Below are positions 29,122 through 38,568 of a stretch of DNA of 64,000 nt, piece by piece. Source of the stretch: DATFNV01 sp963827935 (GTDB lineage Bacteria; Planctomycetota; Planctomycetia; Gemmatales; Gemmataceae); contig CAWHCN010000004.1 in the NCBI GenBank assembly GCA_963827935.1, forward strand, positions 1,054,001 through 1,118,000, written 5' to 3'. Made by a program: the position numbers and the translations under genes. The notes under the pieces were generated by a model that worked only from the letters and a program-made list of their open reading frames with translations, was not told the origin of the DNA and made no database searches. Every line of letters starts with the position of its first letter. Within the stretch, counting starts at the first letter, position 1.

Positions 29122-29715
29122 ATGAGGCTAAAGCTGCGTCTGATAGCCGCCGGCCTGTGCGCGGCTGGCGCCGGCTGTGGCTCATTCTGGGAGAACACGC
29201 GGCGGAACGTGGCCGAGGCGCCGGTCTTTGGCATCGACCAGTGCCGCATCTCCAAGCGGAACCAGCGGCTGGCGAACGAGGCCTGGGAGGCTATCGCCAG
29301 AGGGCAGCCCCGGCGCGCCTTCTCGCCGGATTATGCCTGCGGGTTCAAGGCCGGCTACGCCGATTACCTCGAATCGGGCGGGAACGGCCAGCCGCCGGCC
29401 GTGCCTCCGTTCCACTACCGCCTGTCGAAATACCAAACGCCGGAAGGGTACCAGGCCATCGAGACGTGGTACGCCGGCTTCCGCGATGGTTCGGCGGCGG
29501 CGCGGGCTAGCGGCCTGCGTCAGGTCTTCGTGCTGCCGCTGTCGGCGCCGCCGGTCAACGCTCTGGTTCGCAACCCTGATGCGCCGGCGGAGCCTGTGTT
29601 GCCGGCCGAGGTTCCCACGCCGGGGTCCCGAGAACTGCCGGCGCCGCGGCCAGCCGATCCAAACAGTCCCCAGGAAGAAGCGGTCCCGCAAACCCAACCG
29701 CAGCCGCCTGAATAG
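29122..29715 (+). CDS. Exported protein or lipoprotein next to wza-like gene
   Basis: The start MRLKLRLIAAGLCAAGAGCG gives a signal peptide ending in a Cys that could be lipidated, although the lipobox is imperfect. The mature part contains FSPDYACGFKAGYADYLESG, then TPEGYQAIETWYAGFRDG, and ends in a Pro-rich tail. I recognise the pattern from planctomycete polysaccharide loci but know of no assigned function. It lies 51 bases upstream of the Wza-like gene on the same strand. The frame is open further upstream, but without a better start. The 249 bases between this gene and the epimerase start (28873-29121) hold the divergent promoter region; I see no clear consensus there. Confidence 0.7.
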   Translation: MRLKLRLIAAGLCAAGAGCGSFWENTRRNVAEAPVFGIDQCRISKRNQRLANEAWEAIARGQPRRAFSPDYACGFKAGYADYLESGGNGQPPAVPPFHYRLSKYQTPEGYQAIETWYAGFRDGSAAARASGLRQVFVLPLSAPPVNALVRNPDAPAEPVLPAEVPTPGSRELPAPRPADPNSPQEEAVPQTQPQPPE

Positions 29716-29766
29716 ATCGCAGCGCATTGCAGGGTCGATCGCGTCCTCGGAGCAAAGAAGGCAGCC

Positions 29767-31143
29767 ATGCAACTCGCGCTCGCCAACCCGGTGCCGTCTA
29801 CCGGCTGCGTCTGCCGGAGGCCGCTTGTCGTCGCGGCGGCGGCGCTGGTCTGTGCCTTTCTCAGCGGTTGCGCGGCGCTGAGTAATCCGGTGGAAGATGC
29901 CGTGCCGGTCAACCAGTTGCCTCCCGAGGTCCTCGGCCAGCGCAAGGAAGAGGAACGCACCATTGCGCTGCCGCTCCTTCGTCAGAAGCCGCACGATGCT
30001 TATCGACTGGCCCCGGGCGACATCCTTGGGGTGTGGATCGAAACGGTTCTGGGCGACAAGGGGCAGCCGCCGCCGCTCTTGCAGCAGGTTGCCGGCGAGC
30101 AGTCAGGACCTAACAAGCCCGCGTTCGGCTACCCCATCACGGTGCGCGACAACGGCACCGTGCGGCTGCCGCTCATCGACCCGCTCAAGGTCGAGGGGAT
30201 GACCCTCGACGAGGCCGAGGCGGCGATCATCAAGGCCTACACGGTCACCCGGAAGATCATCCAGCCAGGCCGCGAGCGGGTCAGCGTTACCCTGATGCGT
30301 CCGCGGACCTACCACGTCCTGGTGGTCCGTCAGGACACGGGAGCCATCTCGATCAGCCCCACGATTGGAGTCGGGCAGGCCGGTTCGATCGGCCAAACGA
30401 AGCGCGGCACCGGCTACGTTGTCGACCTGCCGGCTTACGAGAACGACGTGCTCAACGCCCTGGCCCGCACCGGCGGTTTGCCCGGGCTTGACGCCGAGAA
30501 CGAGGTCGTCATCGAGCGTGGCACCTATGCCGACTTCGCCAACCCGCAGGCCATCCGCCAACAGCTGGAGCACCTGGCGCCGAAAGCCCACCTGGGAGGC
30601 GAAGGCCGCAAGTTGGTTCGCATCCCGCTACGGCTGCGGCCGGACCAGCCGCCGCCCTTCCGGCCCGAGGATGTCGTGCTGCAAGACGGCGACATCGTGT
30701 TCATCGAGGCCCGCGACACCGAGGTCTTCTACGTTGGCGGCCTGCTGCCGTCGCGTCAGCTGCCGCTGCCCCGCGACTACGACCTCGACGTGGTCCAGGC
30801 GATTTCGTTTGCCAACGGGGCCCTCGTCAACGGCGGCCTCAATGGCAGCAACCTGTCCGGTGCACTCATCCAATCCGGTATCGGCTTCCCATCCCCCAGC
30901 CTGGTCACGGTCCTGCGGAAGACGGCGGGCGGCGGGCAGATTCCGATCCGCGTCGATCTGGACCGAGCCCTGCGCGATCCGCGCGAGCGTCTGCTGGTTC
31001 AGGCGGGAGACCTCCTCATGTTGCAGGAAACCCCGGCCGAGGCGGTTACACGGTACATTACCAACGTCCTGAGGCTGGACTTCACGGGCACATTCATCCG
31101 CCAGCGCGACCTGCTGGGCGTCGGCACCGCCACGGTCCCCTGA
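29767..31143 (+). CDS. Polysaccharide export protein, Wza/SLBB type
   Basis: A 458-residue outer-membrane-type export lipoprotein. The N-terminal signal ends in VCAFLSGCAAL (lipobox LSGC). The Poly_export domain starts AYRLAPGDILGVWIETVLGD and includes YPITVRDNGTVRLPLIDPLK, then VEGMTLDEAEAAI. Two later SLBB-like segments are visible (DIVFIEARDTEVFYVGGLLP and a second around TVLRKTAGGG). This family forms the periplasmic/outer-membrane channel for exopolysaccharide. It converges on the phosphatase gene with a 9-base gap. The frame is intact. Confidence 0.9.
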   Translation: MQLALANPVPSTGCVCRRPLVVAAAALVCAFLSGCAALSNPVEDAVPVNQLPPEVLGQRKEEERTIALPLLRQKPHDAYRLAPGDILGVWIETVLGDKGQPPPLLQQVAGEQSGPNKPAFGYPITVRDNGTVRLPLIDPLKVEGMTLDEAEAAIIKAYTVTRKIIQPGRERVSVTLMRPRTYHVLVVRQDTGAISISPTIGVGQAGSIGQTKRGTGYVVDLPAYENDVLNALARTGGLPGLDAENEVVIERGTYADFANPQAIRQQLEHLAPKAHLGGEGRKLVRIPLRLRPDQPPPFRPEDVVLQDGDIVFIEARDTEVFYVGGLLPSRQLPLPRDYDLDVVQAISFANGALVNGGLNGSNLSGALIQSGIGFPSPSLVTVLRKTAGGGQIPIRVDLDRALRDPRERLLVQAGDLLMLQETPAEAVTRYITNVLRLDFTGTFIRQRDLLGVGTATVP

Positions 31144-31152
31144 CGGGGCGAG

Positions 31153-31929
31153 CTACCACCAGGCCGGCAGCCAGCGTCGTCCTTCCGGCTTGGGATCGAG
31201 CAGGCGCAGCGGCAATCCGCTCAGGACGGCGGCCCCGTTGGTACTGCCAACGCGATCCGCGATTGCCGAGCCGGCCCAGGCCGCGATCTGCCGATAGGCG
31301 GCTGCCAACAGCGGAAGTCTCTTGCGAGGCGAATGACCGTCGGACCCGATCAAGTGAACGCAGTCACGCCGAAACCAGCTCTTGAGAGCCCGCCGGTCCG
31401 AGGCGTTTGCTGGATCGGTGACGCTCCCGGACGACACCTGGACCAGGCACCCTTCGCGGATAAGCGCTTCGATGGCGCCCGCCTCGTGCAACAGTTCGGG
31501 GTGTCGCTCCGGATGGGCCAGGATGATGCGGACGCCTCGCTGTCGCAGGGCGCGGGCGATGGGCCGCAGATCGACAAACAGCTGGTGCGGCAACTCCACC
31601 AGCAGGTACCCGCCGCGGTCGGCGATGCTCAGGAGTTTGCCGTCCGCCCAAAGCGCTTCGAGATCGGGATGGGCGGTTACTTCCGCACAGGGAAAGACGC
31701 TGAGGGCCACATTCGCGTGCTGCAAGGAGCAAGCCAGCTTCCCGACGGCCTCGCGAATGGCGGCCGGCGTCACCGCGCTCCAGCGCTCGTTTTGATGGGC
31801 CAGGGCCGCCACCAGGCGGGTCCCGTCGGCGTAGGCGATGCGACACATCTCCAGGGCGTCATCGGGCGTGCGGGGCCCGTCGTCCAGGCCCGCGAGCAGG
31901 TGGCAGTGCATGTCAACGAGCGGCAGCAT
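31153..31929 (-). CDS. PHP-type tyrosine-protein phosphatase, CpsB/YwqE-like
   Basis: A 258-residue PHP-fold metallophosphatase. Metal ligands are visible in PLVDMHCHLLAGLDDGP (His-x-His), ALAHQNE, IILAHPERHPEL and HLIGSDGHSPRKR. CpsB-type enzymes dephosphorylate the tyrosine cluster of BY-kinases and so regulate polysaccharide chain length and export. It starts 15 bases after the Wzc-like kinase stop, as expected for its substrate partner. This is the Gram-positive type of phosphatase rather than a low-molecular-weight Wzb. Confidence 0.9.
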   Translation of the reverse strand: MLPLVDMHCHLLAGLDDGPRTPDDALEMCRIAYADGTRLVAALAHQNERWSAVTPAAIREAVGKLACSLQHANVALSVFPCAEVTAHPDLEALWADGKLLSIADRGGYLLVELPHQLFVDLRPIARALRQRGVRIILAHPERHPELLHEAGAIEALIREGCLVQVSSGSVTDPANASDRRALKSWFRRDCVHLIGSDGHSPRKRLPLLAAAYRQIAAWAGSAIADRVGSTNGAAVLSGLPLRLLDPKPEGRRWLPAWW

Positions 31930-31944
31930 CGTCTGGCGCTTCCC

Positions 31945-34270
31945 TCAGCGCAACCAGCGGCCGAACCACCCCGCCGACTTGTGGCGTCGATGGGGCGGCT
32001 TCTCCGTCGCCTCGGCAACAGCCGTACCGTTCTCGGCGTGACCGTTGGTCTCGCCGTCGGCGGCGGTGTACTTGGTGCCGTACCCATAGCTGTAACCGTA
32101 CGCGTAGCTGTAGTGGTCGTAGCCATAGGCCCCGGCCGCCCGGCCAACGCCGTTGACGACCACGCCCAGCACATGCGCCTGGACGGTGTGCAGGATTTCG
32201 CGGGCCCGTTCGGCGGCGGGCCGGCCGTTCTTGCTCAGTCGTACTACCAGGAACACCCCGTCCATGCGCGACACCACGACGGCTGGGTCGGTCACCGCCA
32301 GCAGCGGCGGCGTATCCACGATGACGAAATCGAACCGCTCGCGCAGCTCGGTTAGGATCTGCTCGAAGGGGGGCTGGGTCAGCAGCTCCGCCGGGTTGGC
32401 CGGCCGCGGACCGCAGGTGACCAGCGACAGCTGGTCGATGCCGCTTTCCACGATCGCCGCGGATAGCTCGGCCTCGCCCGCAATGACCGAGGTCAGGCCG
32501 ATCTCGGGCCGGATGCCGAACATGGCGTGCAGGCGGGGCCGGCGCATGTCGGCGTCCACCAGGACCACGCGCTTGCCGGACTGGGCGATGGCAATGGCCA
32601 GGTTGCTGGCGATGGTGGTCTTGCCGTCGCCCATGTTGGGGCTGGTGATCTGGATGACCTTGTGCCGCTTGCCGCGCGTGCCGAAGTACAGGGCGGTTCG
32701 CAGGCCGCGGGCCGCCTCCGCCTCGCCGGAATTGGGCCGATGGTAGACGGCCAGCGAGCGATCCAGCGGCAAGCCGCTCAGTTCGGCAGGGGCGCCCTTC
32801 TCCTGGATGATCGGGATGTGGGCGACAATGGGCAGGCCCAGGCGCCGCCGGATTTCCTCCGGGTTGCGGAAGCTCTTGTCCGTGACATCCGCCAGGTAGG
32901 CCAGGCCGACGCCCAGCAACAACCCGAGCACGCCACCCGCCAGCAAGAATTGAACCAACCCGGTTCCGGCCCGGATGCCCCGACCCGGTGTGGAGATGAC
33001 CTTGGCGTCGTAACCGCCGAAATCGCGGATCAAGTTAATCTCTTTCAGACGACCAATGGTCTGATCGTACACCTGCTGAGTGCGGGCAATGTCGGCGCGG
33101 TGGCTGGCGTCCTGAATTTCGTAGCGGGCCAGCTCTCGCGCCTCCTTTTGGTGGTCGGCGGTCACGCCGACCAGCGACTGCTGGGTCAGCTGAACGGTGG
33201 CCAGTTCCTGCTTGAGGGACTTGACGTAGGCCTCGACCGGGTCTTCGTCGGGCGGCGCGCTGATCTTCAGCTGGGCCGCTCGCTTCTCCGGGGAGAGGAA
33301 GGCTTCGCGCCATTTCCTCTTTCTCTCGAACCGCCTGCACCAGCGGATGCTCCTCGCCGCAGTCCTTCAGCAGGGTCTGTTCCTCCAGCATGAGGGCCAG
33401 CAGCTGCTGTTCCGAGGCGCTGTCGGGCACCCGCTTCTCGGTCGGGGCCGTGGTGAGCGCCAGCACCAGCTCCCTGGCCTTCCCCTTGTCCTTCGCCTCC
33501 TTGATCGCCTTGAGCCGCTCCTGGATTTCGGCTTCACGCATGAACAGGTTGAGGCGGCTTTATCCGAGCTCCCCGAGCACGAGCAGCGAGACGGGCCCAC
33601 CGTCCTTGTTGTTCTGCGCCACCACCACCGGCGCCTTCTCGCGGAACTCGGCGTACTTCTTTTCTTTCTCGACCAGGTCCTTCTGGAGCAGGTCGTGCGC
33701 CTGGGTGATCAGCCCTAGTGTGTCGTCGCTCACATTGCGATAGGTCTCGTCGAGGAAGTCCTTGTAGCTCTCGATGACCGCACTGATGATGGCGCTGCAG
33801 TCTTCGGGAACGCTCCCCTTGTAGGACAGGTTGATGATGTTGGTGGCCCCGGACTCCTTGGTGTCGCGCGTGGCTGTCAGCGAAGTAATGATCGCGCTGG
33901 TCGGGTTCGCAATGCCAGCCAGGGACGGCAGTGACTGGAGGTCGTGTTTCCTGATCGCCTTGTCGACGACCACCTGGCTGCGAATGAGGGCCAGGTGGGT
34001 GGAGACGTAATCGTCGTAAAAGGCAGTACCGGCCGGCACGCCGGGCATCGGCAGCGCCGTTTCCACGTGCTTCTTGACCACCAGCACCTGGGCGGTGGAT
34101 TGATAGGTCGGCGCCCGCTGGAACGCGAACAGACCGGCCAGCAACAGGCCGATGACCACCCCGAGCAACACCATCGCCTTGCGCTGCCAGGCGATCTGGA
34201 GCGGATTGCGGGGGCCCGGGCTCGGTGAGGCTGGCCCCGTGTCTACCTGGTCGTCCGGGATCTGGTTCAT
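31945..34270 (-). CDS. Wzc-type BY-kinase/chain-length determinant (interrupted)
   Basis: The N-terminal Wzz domain starts MNQIPDDQVDTGP, with a membrane segment (AMVLLGVVIGLLLAGLFAF) and a long periplasmic coiled coil. A second membrane segment (FLLAGGVLGLLLGVGLAYLA) precedes the kinase: Walker A SPNMGDGKTTIASNLA, Walker A' VVLVDADMRRP, Walker B FVIVDTPPL. The C-terminus has a tyrosine cluster (YGYDHYSYAYGYSYGYG) for autophosphorylation. Breaks: an in-frame TAA at 33560-33562 (GELG*SRLNLFMREAE) and a one-base frameshift near 33310. It controls polysaccharide polymerisation and export at the inner membrane. Confidence 0.88.
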
Positions 34271-34296
34271 CCGATTCTCCACCGAGGATCCGCGAA

Positions 34297-35841
34297 TCAA
34301 GCGATGGGGGCTTCTTCCCGAGCAATCTTCAGGTGGGCCGGGAGCGGCGCGAACGGCTCCCCGGCATGGCGCCGCAGCGCCAGGCCCGAGACGGCCTCTT
34401 CAATCTCGGCCACCAGGTGGGCCACCGCGGCGATTTTGGTCGCCACGCACTGGCCGTCGCGCCGCCCCCGCACCTCAATCCGGCCGACGGTTTGCCCGCA
34501 GGCGTTGAGGGGAATCTCGGCCCGCCAGAGTTCTTGCTCGTCCTCCTCGCCGTCGTCCCCCCGGGTCCAAACGGCGTAGTAGCCCTCCTGGATGGCCGGG
34601 GCGTTGACGTTGAGGCAAACACTGCGCAGGTCCAGGCGGGCGGCACAGTCGGCCAGCCGCGCCCACAGTCCGCTCCAGTCCGCGGAGCCCTGCAGGCGCA
34701 GGGCCGCCTGCCGCGCTTCCCGCCGGGGCGGTGACAGGAACGAAACCACCACGGAAATGATCCGCCGCTGCACCAGCACGAACTCCGTATGACCGAACAG
34801 GCGCGTGACGGCCAGCGTGAGGACCACGGCGGCCGCCGAAATCAGGGCCAGGATCTCGTTGTTCCAGGCCACGCTCGCCAACACCCCCGCCACGGTCACC
34901 AGGCACAGGGCGGAGACCAGGAGCAACGTCAGGCGGACCGACATGCCGCGCCGGAGCAGGCAATGGTGCAGGTGGCCTCGGTCGGTGCTGTAGATACTGC
35001 GGCCGGTCAGCTTGCGGCGAATGATGGCAGCCGCCGTATCGAGAATCGGGATCGTCAGCAGGGCGGCGGGCGCCGCCAGGGCGGCAGTGGCCGGACCCTT
35101 CAGTGAACTCTGGATCGCCAGCACCCCAACCACCAGCCCGATCAGCATGCTGCCGCAGTCCCCGAGGAAGATGCTGGCGGGTGGGAAATTGTAGCGCAGA
35201 AAGCCCAGCACGGCGCCGGCCACAACAAACGCCACGGCGGCCGTCGAGGCATCCCCCTTCATCAGGGCCATGCCGCCCAGGGCCAGCAGGATGATCCCGC
35301 CCACGCTCCCCAGCAGCCCGTCCATGCCATCCAGCAGGTTCAGGGCGTTGACGGCCCCCAGCAGCCAGAAGACCGTAAACGGTATCGCCAGGAGTCCCAG
35401 TTCCACCTGCCAGTCGAACAGCCGCACTCCCTCGATGCGGACGCCGAAGGCCACCACGAGGCCGACGGCAAGCAGCTGGCCCATGAGCTTATGCCGTCCC
35501 CGCAGACAGCGCAGGTCGTCGGCGACCCCAACCGCGCCGATCGTCAAGGCTCCGAGGAGGAGCCCGAGCAAGCCGGCGGACTTCTCGCCCATCGCTTCCC
35601 CGACCGGCCCGGGCACGACCAAGGCGATCAGCAGCACTGCCACCGACGCGGCCAGCACCGCCAGCCCGCCGGCCACCGGCACGGAATGGCCATGAAGCTT
35701 GCGGCGGCCGTCCGGGCGATCGACCAGACCCCCCTGGAGGGCCAACGCGCGAATAGCTGGGATCAACAGCAGGTTGATCCCAACGCCGCAGGCGAACAGC
35801 GCCAGCAAGGGGAGAAGGAGGGTCAGCATCAAACGTTCCAC
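34297..35841 (-). CDS. WecA/TagO-type polyprenyl-phosphate sugar-1-phosphate transferase
   Basis: A 514-residue polytopic protein. The MraY/WecA family motifs are all present: GAVGVADDLRCLRG (Asp pair), NALNLLDGMDGLLG, FLGDCGSMLIG and GHLHHCLLRRG (His-rich cytoplasmic loop). About eleven membrane segments are followed by a cytoplasmic C-terminal extension of about 150 residues that is not part of standard WecA. The enzyme would transfer a HexNAc-1-P or related sugar to undecaprenyl phosphate and start chain assembly. It is first in an operon with the kinase and phosphatase genes. Downstream to upstream gap is 26 bases. Confidence 0.9.
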   Translation of the reverse strand: MERLMLTLLLPLLALFACGVGINLLLIPAIRALALQGGLVDRPDGRRKLHGHSVPVAGGLAVLAASVAVLLIALVVPGPVGEAMGEKSAGLLGLLLGALTIGAVGVADDLRCLRGRHKLMGQLLAVGLVVAFGVRIEGVRLFDWQVELGLLAIPFTVFWLLGAVNALNLLDGMDGLLGSVGGIILLALGGMALMKGDASTAAVAFVVAGAVLGFLRYNFPPASIFLGDCGSMLIGLVVGVLAIQSSLKGPATAALAAPAALLTIPILDTAAAIIRRKLTGRSIYSTDRGHLHHCLLRRGMSVRLTLLLVSALCLVTVAGVLASVAWNNEILALISAAAVVLTLAVTRLFGHTEFVLVQRRIISVVVSFLSPPRREARQAALRLQGSADWSGLWARLADCAARLDLRSVCLNVNAPAIQEGYYAVWTRGDDGEEDEQELWRAEIPLNACGQTVGRIEVRGRRDGQCVATKIAAVAHLVAEIEEAVSGLALRRHAGEPFAPLPAHLKIAREEAPIA

Positions 35842-36400
35842 GTAGCTGACCGCCGTGAGAGGCCGACGCCGACGAGGCGGCGGGAGTCGGCGGACTCCAG
35901 AAGTTGTGGCCGCGGCACCTCCGGACTACCGCCAGCCCAAGAAATTAGCGCAGACTCCGTCCCCGTCGGTTGCGCCGAGCGGCACCACCGATGCCACCAC
36001 TGACCTTCCGTGAGCGCCGCGCTGGCCAGGCCAGCCGCGGCTCGCCCTGCGCCGGTGCAGGAATGGGCAGCCATGCCCGATTCGGGAACCCCAACGGATG
36101 CCCGATGAAAAGGAGAGATGCCGTGAGCCTCCGACAGGGCTGCGGGCGGCCCGAGCCATGCTCCTCGCCGGCCGGATCGAGCCGGCCGGCGACAAACCTA
36201 ACCCGCAACTTAGCTCGTTTCTGAGCTGGGCGCCAGGCGGGGCGTCACTGACCCTCCCGAGCAGCGTGCGTCTCCTCCGAGGGCGATGGCATGAGAGGCC
36301 CGGAGACGACTTCTGGCAGGAATCGCACGAACAATCTAACATAGGCGACAGCCCGGTAAACCGCAACCGGTGGTCGTGGTCTGCGGCGCCAACTTCTCTG
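35842..36400. other. Non-coding gap between WecA-like and PEP-CTERM genes
   Basis: No convincing gene lies here. The stretch contains scattered GC-rich partial inverted repeats, for example around GCCGGCCGG near 36170. I looked for a riboswitch or a clear -35/-10 pair driving the WecA-like operon and found none that I can support. Confidence 0.4.
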
Positions 36401-37314
36401 CTACGACCAACGTCGGGCCCGCCGACGTAGCCGCAAGGCCAGGCCCGCCAGGCCCGCCGTGCAACCCCAAAGCGCAAGAGAGGTGGGCTCCGGAACCTCG
36501 GCAAATGGCGCGGACGGCTGCACGATGACCGTGGCCGATCCCGTCGAGGTATCGCCGCTGCTGTCCACCACGGTGTACGTGGCCGTCACGGTGAACGGCG
36601 CGCCGTCCGCAATGAGCTGGGTGAGGAAGTTATTGATCTTGTCCTGGTCGGTCGCCCCCGGACGCTGGACAGAACCTGGTACGAAGTGGCGAAGCCCGTG
36701 TACCACAAGGCGTTGGTGGGGGTAGTGTCGTCTCCGGACGTAATGTTGGGACTCAGGCCACCCGTGCCATCCCACCCGTATTTGATGGTGCCGATGGAGT
36801 CCGTCCCGAAATTCGTGCCGCTGAGGTCGTCCGAGTAGCCGAGATTGTCGTTCGCGTTCCCGTTCGTGTCCGTGATGTTGATGCTCACGCCGGCCAGCGT
36901 GAAGGTATCCGTCGGCGGTACGGTGGCGTTGTTGCGGGTGACGACGACCCCGAAATTCAGGAAATTCCCCAGCTCGTTGGCGAAGGCCCCGCCGGGGTTG
37001 GCCTGTCCATTCCAGGAATTGAAGTCCGTGGCGATGATACTGGCCGTGGTGGTCGTGTAGTTCGATCCCGACATGGGCAGGACCGAATAGTAAGTGGGCG
37101 TGCCCGGGGTGCCGGCGCTCGTCTGGCCGTTGACCAGGGCGGTAATGGCATTGTTGGCGTAGCCGGCGAAACTCGGCGAGCCGAACGGATTTGGCGAAAT
37201 CGATGGCAGAACAGTCACGGTAAACGTGTCCGCCGTGCCTCGTTGCGGCAGCGCGTGGCAGACCGCAAGGGCAAGGAGGGCCCCCAGAAATGGGTTCCGG
37301 TTGAAACAGCGCAT
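36401..37314 (-). CDS. PEP-CTERM sorting-domain protein (one frameshift)
   Basis: The start MRCFNRNPFLGALLALAVCH is a Sec signal. The mature region is Thr/Asn/Gly-rich (SYTTTTASIIATDFNSWNG-like segments). Near 36680 one base shifts the frame; the other frame gives DQDKINNFLTQLIADGAPFT and ends with the sorting signal EVPEPTSLALWGCTAGLAGL followed by RRRARR. The PEP motif, hydrophobic helix and basic tail define PEP-CTERM proteins, which are processed by exosortase and are linked to exopolysaccharide loci. No exosortase gene is in the window. Only about 900 bases separate it from the RfaH-like gene. Confidence 0.85.
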
Positions 37315-37847
37315 TGGAGTCCTCTGTTCGTGTTCCGTAAGTACTGGGGCTCACTCCGCGAGGTGGAAGGCCTTGTCCTGCCAAGGTCCCGCAGAAGGTC
37401 GTCTGCCAGGGGGGCAGACAGGCATTGCTCAGTGGCTGAGCATCGCACGAGCTGCAGAGAGCCAAATTCGGGCAAACCCTAACGCCGTGCAAAATCCTTG
37501 CCGGGGTCCATCAATCGCGCTTCCAATGCGGGTGAAGCGAAAAAACCAGCCACATTGCGCCATGCCCCGAACCGGCCAGTCCTCCGCTGTGTAAACATCC
37601 GTTATCGTGCCCCATTTACAATGTTTCCTCCGAGAAACACCTGCCGTCAGGGGATGACCAATCGAGGCAGATTGGTTTCCTCAATTGGAGAGGCCAACCG
37701 GCCAGCGGAACTGCTCCGGCTCATCGGTTGCTCACCTCCTCCGATGCGCCACGGGCCGAATTGGTTCCGAATTACTAGAAAAAACTGGAGCCGGCGGGCG
37801 CATTTCCACGAGCAAGGCGTTCGCCCCACCCATCCCGCGCTGGACCC
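37315..37847. other. Non-coding gap upstream of the PEP-CTERM and NusG-like genes
   Basis: The two flanking genes diverge from here, so it should hold both promoters. The stretch is relatively less GC-rich around 37450-37700. I see a short GC palindrome near 37415-37430 (CCAGGGGGGCAGACAGG region) but no consensus promoter that I would defend. Confidence 0.35.
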
Positions 37848-37905
37848 GAGCCCGCGGCGCCAGCCAAGGGCGAGTCGGGCCGCCCTTGGCTGGCGCCGCG
37901 GGCTC
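37848..37905. repeat. 25-bp perfect palindrome before the NusG-like gene
   Basis: The arms 37848-37872 (GAGCCCGCGGCGCCAGCCAA...) and 37881-37905 are perfect inverted repeats with an 8-base loop. The element ends 19 bases before the ATG of the NusG-like gene, close enough to affect its leader or ribosome binding. No U-tract follows, so it is more like a REP element than a terminator. Confidence 0.7.
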
Positions 37906-37924
37906 GCAGCTGTGAGCGATTGTC

Positions 37925-38480
37925 ATGCCCATTCTGCCCCTCGAGCCGTTCCTCTTTCCTGCCGACCTGTTCCCCGGCGGCCCGCCGGTCGCCGCCGCCC
38001 GCTGGTGGGTGCTGCACACCCGCCCCCGCGCCGAGAAGATGCTGGCCCGCAATTGCCTGAGTCGTCGTCTGCCGTTCTTTCTCCCCCTCTGCGAGCGACA
38101 CACCCATTCTCGCGGCCGGGTCCTCACGTCCCACGTGCCGCTGTTCCCCGGCTACCTGTTCCTTCTGGCCGACGAACCCGCACGGATCGAAGCACTGACG
38201 ACAAACCTGGTCGTCAACTGCTTGCCGGTGCCCGACCAGGCCGAGTTGCACGCCGACCTGTCCAGCGTTCATCGACTGATGACGTTCCGAAATGCCGGTG
38301 GCGGCCGAGGAACGGCTGCTCCCCGGCATGCTGGTCGAGATCGTCCGGGGCCCCCTGGCCGGCCTGCAAGGCAAGGTCATCAAACAGGGGAAAAACCTCC
38401 GGTTCGTGGTCGAGGTCCACTTCCTGCAAAAGGGGGCCTGGGTAGAAATCGCCGGCTGGATGCTCGAAAAGGCCTCGTAA
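37925..38480 (+). CDS. NusG/RfaH-like transcription antiterminator (one frameshift)
   Basis: The N-terminal NGN domain has WWVLHTRPRAEKMLARNCLS, then HVPLFPGYLFLLADEPAR, the usual RfaH/NusG landmarks. Near 38285 the frame shifts by one; the other frame continues MPVAAEERLLPGMLVEIVRG and PLAGLQGKVIKQGKNL, a KOW motif, to the stop at 38480. The total of about 184 residues fits the family. Specialised NusG paralogues next to polysaccharide clusters act as antiterminators for long operons, so the 20-kb glycan operon is a plausible target; that is inference. Confidence 0.82.
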
Positions 38481-38568
38481 GGGCGAGCCGTTTCGACTTG
38501 CGCGGACCAGCCCTGGCCGGTATCATCGGCCGCGGACAACAGTTCTCACCGAACGCGGAGGCCGACCC

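Noticed and set aside
28869..29255. Minus-strand frame between the epimerase and lipoprotein genes
   Set aside because: No motifs, overlaps the real start of the lipoprotein gene and the epimerase start.
35842..36400. Riboswitch (c-di-GMP or similar) before the WecA-like operon
   Set aside because: I could not find the conserved core of any class; only scattered GC-rich inverted repeats.
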